A DNA stretch of 64,000 nucleotides, from the NCBI GenBank assembly GCA_021432635.1, contig MU270080.1, positions 310,001-374,000 on the forward strand. The letters run 5' to 3'. The DNA comes from Thozetella sp. PMI_491. Its lineage: Eukaryota > Ascomycota > Sordariomycetes > Chaetosphaeriales > Chaetosphaeriaceae. A program made the translations under genes and the position numbers. The notes under the pieces were generated by a model. It was not told the origin of the DNA, searched no databases, and saw only the letters and a program-made list of their open reading frames with translations. Shown one piece after another: positions 56,718-64,000 of this stretch (the first letter of the stretch is position 1; every line of letters begins with the position of its first letter).

Positions 56718-57684
56718 TTATACAAATGCCGCATATAGGAAAGCAAGTACGAGAGCGCCTCCAGCCGTCACTGTGGAGGGCCGGACCGCCGCGCCGGCGT
56801 TGCCGGTCGTCTTGGGCCCCGTCGACGAGGCGGTGGACGAGGGCGTAGGCGATGAGGTGGTTATCGTCGCGTTCGGCCCCGTCGTCGAGAGCGAGGCGTT
56901 GTACTTGCCGACAATGAAGTTGGTGGCGTCCTTGGTGTAATTGGCAAAGTAGCTGCCGTGCACGCCCGTCACGTTGCCGCTGTCGCAGTAGATGTCTCCC
57001 GTGTCGCACCAGCCCTTGATGATGTCCGTATACGGCTCGCAAGCGGTAAGGTTCTTGCGTTGGAAGATCTAGTCTTGTTAGCATCCCCTAGCGCTCGCGT
57101 TAAAATTCCTTTTTAGGGCTCCACATACGCCGTCTTTCTTGCTCGTTCCGGCGTTCCATGGCGCAGCCACAACATGGCTAGGGTCGCCAAAAGTGACAGC
57201 TGCGACGACTGCGTGGCAAAACGAGTCAGCGGAGAAGGATCAGACCGGATTGGAGGCGGTAGTGCTTACTGTTCGCCTTGTAGCTGTCCCCAAGATCCGA
57301 TGTGTCGTTGAACGGATATTCAGAGTGGCCGCAGAGCGTGTCGATGACGGCCTGGCCGCCCTGTGAATAGCCGAGCAGCGCGACTTTGCCGTTCGGGCAT
57401 TGCTTCGTGTAATTGGCCAGCAGCTGCGTAATTCCGAGGACACCGGCGCTCTCGGACCCAATGTAGTCCTCGAAGGTCGCCGGGTAATCGACAGCGGCGA
57501 TCGACGAACCGGGCAGGGCCAGCGAAACGTTGCCGGCGACCACTCCAATGCGGCCAACGCCCGGGGCCTCGGTGCTGCCTCGGGCGACAATGATGTGCAG
57601 CGCCTTGTCGCAGCCGGAGGTGTCGTCGGCGCGGCACGCCGCCGCCAGCAATCCGCACGTCGCAGTCGCACGTGAGAGCCGCAT
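56718..57684 (-). CDS. cutinase-family esterase (CE5), GPI type
   Basis: Serine esterase of carbohydrate esterase family 5 (cutinases and acetylxylan esterases). Three exons, 57270-57684, 57129-57208 and 56718-57068, give about 281 residues. A short signal peptide (TCGLLAAACRA) is followed by the CE5 core: HIIVARGSTEAPGVG, then GYSQGG with Ser107, CDTGDIYC with the catalytic Asp, and VHGSYF with the His. Cysteines fit the family. The C-terminus has a Thr/Ser/Pro-rich spacer and hydrophobic end (ALVLAFLYAAFV), so it is likely GPI-anchored and larger than a classic about 200-residue cutinase. Acetylxylan or cutin may be the substrate; sequence alone does not decide. MLPFDT at 57702 is an alternative start. 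Confidence 0.9.
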
Positions 57685-60600
57685 TGTGTCGAAGGGCAAC
57701 AAGATGGGAGCAATTCGGGGGGCCGGGAGGGAGACGAGTGCGAGGCGAGAAGGACAGCGCCCAGCTCCGCCGGGCGGGTCGCTCTGGGCCTCATATACTA
57801 CGCAATCCCCTTGGGGGCTCAGGGATTTGCTCGCTTTTTCTTCACATGGTCATGCTGGCGCCGAAGGCTCGGCCGCGCCACGTCGACCTGCAGCCCTAGT
57901 TGGCCGAAAGAGGCTGGGACCTGGCGAGCTCAGCTACGCTAGCGGCGGACGACCACTCAAACCAGCCATCGGCTTCGCCGGGCGATGCGCCCCGTGGGGA
58001 CCTGCGCCGATGGTGTGTTAATGCATTGCGGGGGAACGGGGCTGAACTTGCCTGCAAAGGCAGCTCGCACAGGGGTATCGGTGAGGGGAAGCGCCCAGGG
58101 CTCCGGGCAGCTGCACAAGCTGGGTTAGCTGCTCGGCGGCCCAGGGGCCGGACCCCTGGGCCGAGTGGGCTAGCACGGATATATGGTAGCAATTGACCAT
58201 GCGACACAAACTTTGCACGGCGCTATATACGAGAGTGCGTACGCGCGGTGGTAGGTTGCGGAGCTCGTCCGGGAGTGACGGCGACGGCCTGTGCCGAGGC
58301 CGTGGCCGCACCAGTTCCCTCTTCCCGCCTGGACCTCCGTCCAAGACATCACATAAACATGGTGCATAGCACGAGAAAGAAAAAAAAGAAGAGAAAAAGA
58401 AACGAGGATAGAGCCGCAGGCCACAGAGTAGATGCCGAGGTATATTACCATTATCTAGAGATACTATCCAATCCGTCTCTTCCTCCCACCGACCTCCGCC
58501 CCCCCTCCCCCTGGACCGCCGCCTGTCCATGTATGCACCCCCAGCCCGGCCCCCGATGTGTGATGGTGGAAACCCGTCCCCTGCCCCAGAGAATTGAACC
58601 GTAACTCGCCTGTCCAGTCTATGGCCAACCAGATGCTTAATCCAGATCCTCGAAACAGGCTGCCGGCCTTGCCTGGATGAGGACTGGAAGGATGTAACTC
58701 CGTAGCCAGCCAAGCGCCCCCCCGTTGTCACTCTCTCTGTGTGTGTGCGAGCGCCGTCTAAGGCGAGAAACCAAGAGGCAAAGATACAGACGATCCGAGA
58801 CCGCCGAAATCCTGTACTCCAACGCCAACCCCCGACCGGTACCAGAGAGCGAAAGCACGATCACCCCTTTTTGTTGTCTGTATCTGTAGGTATCTCACCG
58901 ACCTCGACGCCAACCAAGTTTGGAAGCTGAATAGAGAGAATAGGAAACAAGCACGAACCAGGTGCGGAAAGAACCAACCAAGAGTCAGTAGCAGGGGAGC
59001 GAGAGTGAGATGAGGAGTCCGGTCAGTCTAAACGAGCTTCCATGTGTATCTGGATGCTACCCAAAAAAAAAAAAAAAAAAGAGACAAACAAAATAGGAAA
59101 CTAGTATGAGATGTCCAGGTTGCTCCCCAGGGAATTTCAAATAAAACAAGGCAGGCGGGAAATAATAAATAACCCCTTGATTGGCCGAAATATGACGCTG
59201 AGTTGGCCACGGCAAGGTACCACAAAACTAGTTACTAGACCCAAGACCCGATAAATGCGAATTCCCTCCTTCTCTATGAGATATGTGACGGGAGAGGGAC
59301 AAAGGAAAAAAAGCCGAAGGAAAGCGCGTCGCGTTGAGCTTGCGAAGCCTCGCGCGTCCGGTCTTGGCGAGGATGGAGGGAGAGAGGGGAGGAGGCCAAG
59401 TGGTTGATGAGGTGGCCGCTTTGGGTGTGCGAATCGAGAGAGTGGAGAGCGGGAGACTGTCAGCTGCTTGGCGGAAAGTGCAAGAAAGAGGAAACCACAG
59501 GACGCGTGTATAGTGCAGATTGCCGACGAGAGAAGGTGAAGAAGCTAGAAGGGAAGCTTGCGTGGCAGGGGAGCTACCAAGCAAGGCTGTCTGCCGGATT
59601 GACCTAGACGTCGCACCGCGCCCGAGAGAGGTGGCCCAGAAGACTAGCTAGGTTGGGCAAGCTGGGCTGCCTGGGGAGCGACGAAGGGACATCCAATGCT
59701 CCGTGGCGGGACTGTTGCTGCCCGGGAGCCCGAGGCAGAGAAGGGGGATCTCGGCGGCCGCGCGCACAGGATACTGAAGCGAGGGTAGGCTTTGCCGTGG
59801 CGACAGAGAGCATGTCATTATGACGGCTGTCGCTCAACCCCGCTGCAGAAAGGGTCGCGGCAGCGAGCTAGGCGATGGAGGTAGTCTTGAGCGAGCAAGG
59901 ACCCCCACTGGCCGGCAGTTGGATGTCTCGGGCTGCTCGGGTAGTCATGTGAACGGTCGGGCGGCTGTAGGGTAGGATGCTGATCTTTTAGGGCGATGCA
60001 CGCGGACGATTCCGCTATGTCTCTGGGGTGGCTATGTGGAAGAGCAGACGAAAGACGGCAGGGTGTTGATCAGGCAAGTGTCTTCGTCTGCCCACCACCA
60101 CCGGACCTGCCCCCCCGGCCGTACATGGAGAAGCTAAGCAGCTAGACCGTTGCGCTAGGAATGGGGGGAGGGGAGCCTAGCATCCCGCCGCAGGTCGAGA
60201 GACGCCTGACGCGGATGATATGCGTCATGCAGTGATGTTGACGGTTCCCCTGTGATTCGCCTGCATGAAGCAGGTGCACTCTCAGGATGCACCTAGGCTC
60301 GTCCGCGTCGCATCCGACACACCCAACCCACGAACTGTAGGGTGGCGTCTGTGCGGCAGGCGGCCCAATCGCCGCGGAGGGCTCCATAGCGTGGGCGAGA
60401 AGGGGGCGTTCGATAAAAGGCCCGGTAGGGAGCCGTGGGTGTAACCAAAGAGTAACCCGCCATGCCAATGGATGTGGAGGCGACAGCCAGGCAGTCGAGA
60501 TGGAGCGACGTTCCAAGATTCGCAGGTGATTGACGAAGTGCCATCGCCAAGCCATCCAGTGAGATGGTGGGCCGCAAGGGAGGGTCGCGGGTCGAGCCTA

Positions 60601-61161
60601 GGGGGGGCGGCGCGCCATTCTCATTGGCTCGATAACACCAGGTGATCACCCCCAGCCTATCCCTCCACACCACCGGAATAGGAAACCTGGGAAGCCTCCA
60701 GCAAGCCTTCAGTTCGTGAGTTCGTGAGTTCGGGCGAATGCATCCGCTGGAGTCCACCCTCCCTTCCCGCTCGCGCCTTCCAACGTCGTAGTCGTCGCCG
60801 CCCGCCGCCATTCCCTAGCCCGTATCGTAATGCTCAAAGGGTGGGAACCGCGCCGGTTCACGCGGTTATTTCGAAAGCTGTGGCTTGATAGATGCCGTAT
60901 TGGATAGCTCGTCCAGTGCCTTGCACCCCTCCCGTATCGTATTGGGGGTGAGTCACCTCCTCGGTTTCGCCTCAGCTGGTTGATGTCGCCCCCTGTTTGT
61001 CCTCCCCGGCACACCACCACTGCTGCGCCCCCATCGCCAGCTGCCGCTCTCCACCGGCAACTTCACCGACAGCTGCTCACCCAGCATGACCAGACGCCAG
61101 GAACCCACACCTCAGGCTCCTCAGTGAGGGCCGCGGGACCCAGCACGCCGGGGCAGCGAGG
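57685..61161. other. long intergenic region before the MedA-like gene
   Basis: About 3.5 kb between the CE5 promoter and the 3' end of the MedA-like gene. It has an A-run at 59.06-59.08 kb and several overlapping open frames without domain. A long 3' untranslated region of the MedA-like gene may fill part of it. No gene supported. Confidence 0.4.
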
Positions 61162-63851
61162 CTAAGCTCGCTGCGCACCTTCGCCATAGGGACCCGGTCC
61201 GTAGACCGACCCGTGTGCGTGGGCCGATGTGTTCGTATAGGCGTCACCCACGGAGTACGCGTCCCAACTGCGCCCGTGGCCCGGAGGACCAGGGATACTC
61301 GAGTGGTTGTAGCTGGATTGGTGGTGTGAGGTGTGATGCGCGGGAGTCGGTATGGCGTATGGAGAGGTGAGACTGTGCGTGGATGGGCGGTTATCGTAAA
61401 CCGCCGGGAGTGCCGGAATGCGGAGTGCAGAGCTGGTGGTGGGGGAGGCCATCTTGAGCCCGGGTGACATGGGTTTGGCCGGGGTTGCATATGACCCCCA
61501 CGAGGAGGCTCCGCCGGAGAGTGATCGGGAGCTCGAGGAGGACTCGGTGTGATGATGATGGGGAGGATTGTCGTATCCCCCGAGCCCGCCTGAATCAGCT
61601 GAAGATATTGATCCTCTTGGCATGGGGGGCAGATTTCCGTACGAGCCGCTCATGCTCACAGGCGTCAACGGGTGCGTCAGGGTGTTAGTGGGGATGGTGC
61701 TGGAGGGCGATGCGCTGTACTTGGAGATGATCTTCTTGAGAGCGCTTCCGAGAATCTTCCATTGGAAGACCTTGACGTCCTTCTCAATCCGGCGCGGCTT
61801 AGGGTTTCCGAAGGACATGATGAGCTTGAAGAACTCTTCTGTGTCTGGCTTCGCCTTGCTGATGGTCAGGGGATGGAAACCCTCGAGATTCCTCCGGATC
61901 CGATTCTTCTCTTCGACAGTGAATCGAGCCGGATACACTACCAGCTGCTCCAGCAGGTTGATCGTGTCCACAGACGTGACGAAGCACTCTGACTTCTCCT
62001 CCCACCAGATACAGCTCACGCAGATCGAGTTCTGAGGCTGCTCGGACGCGGTCAACGCGCGGAACGATGTCGAGAGCTGGTTTCCTTGCAAGTTTCGCTT
62101 GAACTGAACGATTCTCCTCTTGTTCTCCCACTCCTCCTGCGTCCAGCCTTCCGTCATAGTGTCGAGATTTCCGTGAATGCGGAGCGTGGCCTTGGCGGGC
62201 AGGCCAGCGAACGGATTGTAGTTACCATTGCCGGAGCCCCCAGACTGGGTCAGCGTCGTAGTTCGCACCAGCTGAGGCGCGTTGTTAGGATGCGGGAGCG
62301 GGTTCAAACTTGGCCGGCTGATGGCCGTGTGAGTAGCGTGCGGCAGGCTCGATGACGGGCTTCGCAGCGAGTCCATGTGGCTCCCGTAGGCGCTCCATCC
62401 TGCGGCATGCGGTGATCGTAACGAGTGAGGCGAACGCAGCGCCTGCGGCGCCCGGTGGTAGTGTTCGGCATAGGCTGTGCTCCTGTAAGTCCCCAGCATG
62501 TTGTTGTCTCCTTGGTTGTATGCACTAGATGCGGCGACAGCAAAGTTGGCCTGGGCCTGAGGGTCTGCTTGCGGTTCCGCAGCGACGCCCACGGCTCCGA
62601 CGGCGGCAGGATAGGCATAGGTATTTGTATTTGAGTCGGACGGAAGCCCGTGAGTAGGGGAAGGTGATCCGCCGCTATTGTCACGGACCTGCAGCGTGTG
62701 TGGTGGGCTGCCGCGTTGCTCAGGCGGATCTCGGCGCGTGCCCATCGGCTCGTGGGTGCTAGTGTCACCGGAGCCTCCTACCCCTACACCACCTCCCGTG
62801 GCCCCACCATGCGCCCCGTGGTAAGAGAAGATGGCAGCTTCTGGTACTCGTGCAATCTCTTCGCCGTCAGGGCTATCCACGAGAAGAGTCAGTGGAACAT
62901 TGGTCAGGTTAGGACAACCGGTCTGCAGCGGCTGTGGAGCCTCGACCGTCACGGTGTAGGAGTAGCTGCCGTTGCTCTCCTGAGGATCCTTGACAACCTG
63001 GCCAGCGATTCTATGCGCGCCAAAAACGACGGAAAAGTACGGTGTCGGCGCTGCCATCGCGAGAAGGTCGTACTGGCTCGCGATCTTGAGGAACACTTTC
63101 GTGCCAAACGCCCCGCTGCTGGGGTGGCAGGAAACGACGCTCACACTCGCTCCCATGTTTGGCGGTGCAGACATGTATTGGCTCGTCGCGCTGTTGGCCG
63201 CGAAGGCCATCTGGTTTATGGAAGCCGCCGCATTTTCAGTCTGCTGTGTCGAAAACGACTGCGAAGAGTACTGAGAGTAAGGGGACTCTGGGAACCCTGC
63301 AAGCACGAGCCGGCCATGTGAGCAACAGCTTTGCAACTCCGACGCAGTTCGAGCCGTACGGCCATGAACAGATCGGGCTCGAATAATGGCCAAAAGACAT
63401 ACCTTGAATCGAGGGCGCCTGTGCCTTGTAAGCAGACATGTGCGGGAGACCTATTGGGGATTCCACACGGCGAAGGCCTCCCCCGTCGCCGTGCGCGGCT
63501 TCTGCTTGCAGGCGAATGTCGAGAGCGTCAGGAGACCCGATGTCCTCGTCAACGATGATCGGCTGTTGCGTGTGGAAGCCGGGCTGCGAGTGGGTGATGG
63601 CAGTGTTAGCCCGAGCTGTCCTTTGGGAGGCTCTTCGTGCGAATTGGAGCTCCTCCGGCGAGATGATGCTGGGCAGGGGCAGCAGCGCCATCTTCTCCCA
63701 GAGTTCGCAGGATCGATTCGTCCGCGGTGCAACAACACTTGTAGTTGAAATCGCAGCCGGCGGCTCGTCTTTGTGTGGTCGAAGCCCCTTGGAGGAAGAT
63801 GACACTCACCTCGTACACCTTGTAAAGCGGTGCCTCGAACTTGAGCGACAT
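61162..63851 (-). CDS. medA: MedA-like (Medusa/Acr1/Ren1) developmental regulator
   Basis: Nuclear regulator family that controls conidium formation and, in pathogens, adhesion and appressoria (known for Aspergillus MedA, Magnaporthe Acr1 and Fusarium Ren1). Three exons, 63810-63851, 63403-63583 and 61162-63296, about 785 residues. An N-terminal conserved block includes FGTKVFLKIASQYDLLAM and YFSVVFGAHRIAGQVV. After a long Ser/Pro/Gln-rich linker comes the family core: GNLDTMTEGWTQEEWENKRR, CVSCIWWEEKSECFVTSVDT, RFTVEEKNRIRRNLEGFHPL, DVKVFQWKILGSALKKIISK. The C-terminus is His/Ser/Pro-rich. Intron 1 has donor GTGAGT and a CTAAC branch site before its CGCAG acceptor. A different reading through that intron stays open, so a longer N-terminus cannot be excluded. 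The upstream leader runs off the window. The gene symbol is by similarity. Confidence 0.85.
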
Positions 63852-64000
63852 TCAAGCTGCTTGACTGAAAGGTAGCTGATTTGTACTTGAATGTGCTCAA
63901 GGTTGTGGATGGCTGCAAACCACTGTTTCGGGAGCAAGAGAGCAAAATGCAAACAAGGGCCTTGGACGAGTTAGAACTTGTAAGTAGGAAGATGTCTTCA
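63852..64000. other. 5' flank of the MedA-like gene
   Basis: Probable leader or promoter, cut by the window edge. No coding signal seen. Confidence 0.4.

Noticed and set aside
58566-58640. tRNA-like GGTTCAATTC sequence on the minus strand
   Set aside because: The T stem does not pair and no acceptor stem can be formed.
60293-60811. 172-codon minus-strand open frame
   Set aside because: Low-complexity, Arg/Pro/Ser-biased translation and overlap with other open frames; no domain.

Overview
The window is nuclear DNA of a filamentous ascomycete (Pezizomycotina), most likely a plant-associated Sordariomycete. Genes carry short (about 50-100 nt) GT-AG introns. HET-domain proteins, a highly reducing polyketide synthase and a MedA-type developmental regulator are all present, and several genes encode secreted plant- or fungal-wall enzymes. 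The assignment rests on gene content and gene structure only; no species can be named from the sequence alone. No CRISPR array, rRNA gene or convincing tRNA gene was seen.

Layout. 0.4-2.1 kb: monocarboxylate-type MFS transporter (-). 2.6-2.8 kb: tRNA-like (SINE-type) element. 2.9-4.3 kb: secreted beta-propeller protein (-). 5.3-5.6 kb: 84-residue secreted protein (-). 6.35-7.9 kb: GH76 alpha-1,6-mannanase of the Dcw1/Dfg5 type (-). 9.55-11.26 kb: intracellular carboxylesterase (-). 11.3-14.2 kb: gene-poor stretch with two relics of esterase sequence and a 64-bp-period direct repeat. 14.2-22.6 kb: nine-exon highly reducing PKS (+) with KS-MAT-DH-cMT-ER-KR-ACP, tail to tail with an aldo/keto reductase (-, 22.8-23.9 kb). 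25.1-31.8 kb: two HET-domain genes (-) flanking a secreted cupredoxin (+). 32.2-32.7 kb: an HsbA-like protein with no signal peptide (-). 33.8-37.1 kb: eight-exon CorA-like membrane protein (-). 38.4-38.7 kb: second tRNA-like element.

The right half is rich in secreted enzymes: a cysteine-rich secreted protein (39.5-40.5 kb, +), pectin lyase PL1 (-), GH128-like glucanase (-), a GPI-type carboxylesterase (50.0-52.0 kb, -) and a cutinase-family CE5 esterase (-). Among them lie a peroxisomal 3-ketoacyl-CoA thiolase with a PTS2-like N-terminus (+) and a broken 2-oxoglutarate/Fe(II) oxygenase gene (53.2-56.0 kb, +). A MedA-like regulator (-) closes the window.

How the genes may work together (inference): the PKS and the reductase form a minimal biosynthetic pair, with the MFS transporter and esterases as possible but unproven accessories. 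The pectin lyase, glucanase, cutinase and esterases fit growth on plant tissue, and the thiolase would process the released fatty acids. Exon borders were read from splice signals, phase and family similarity; all joins given below keep the reading frame.
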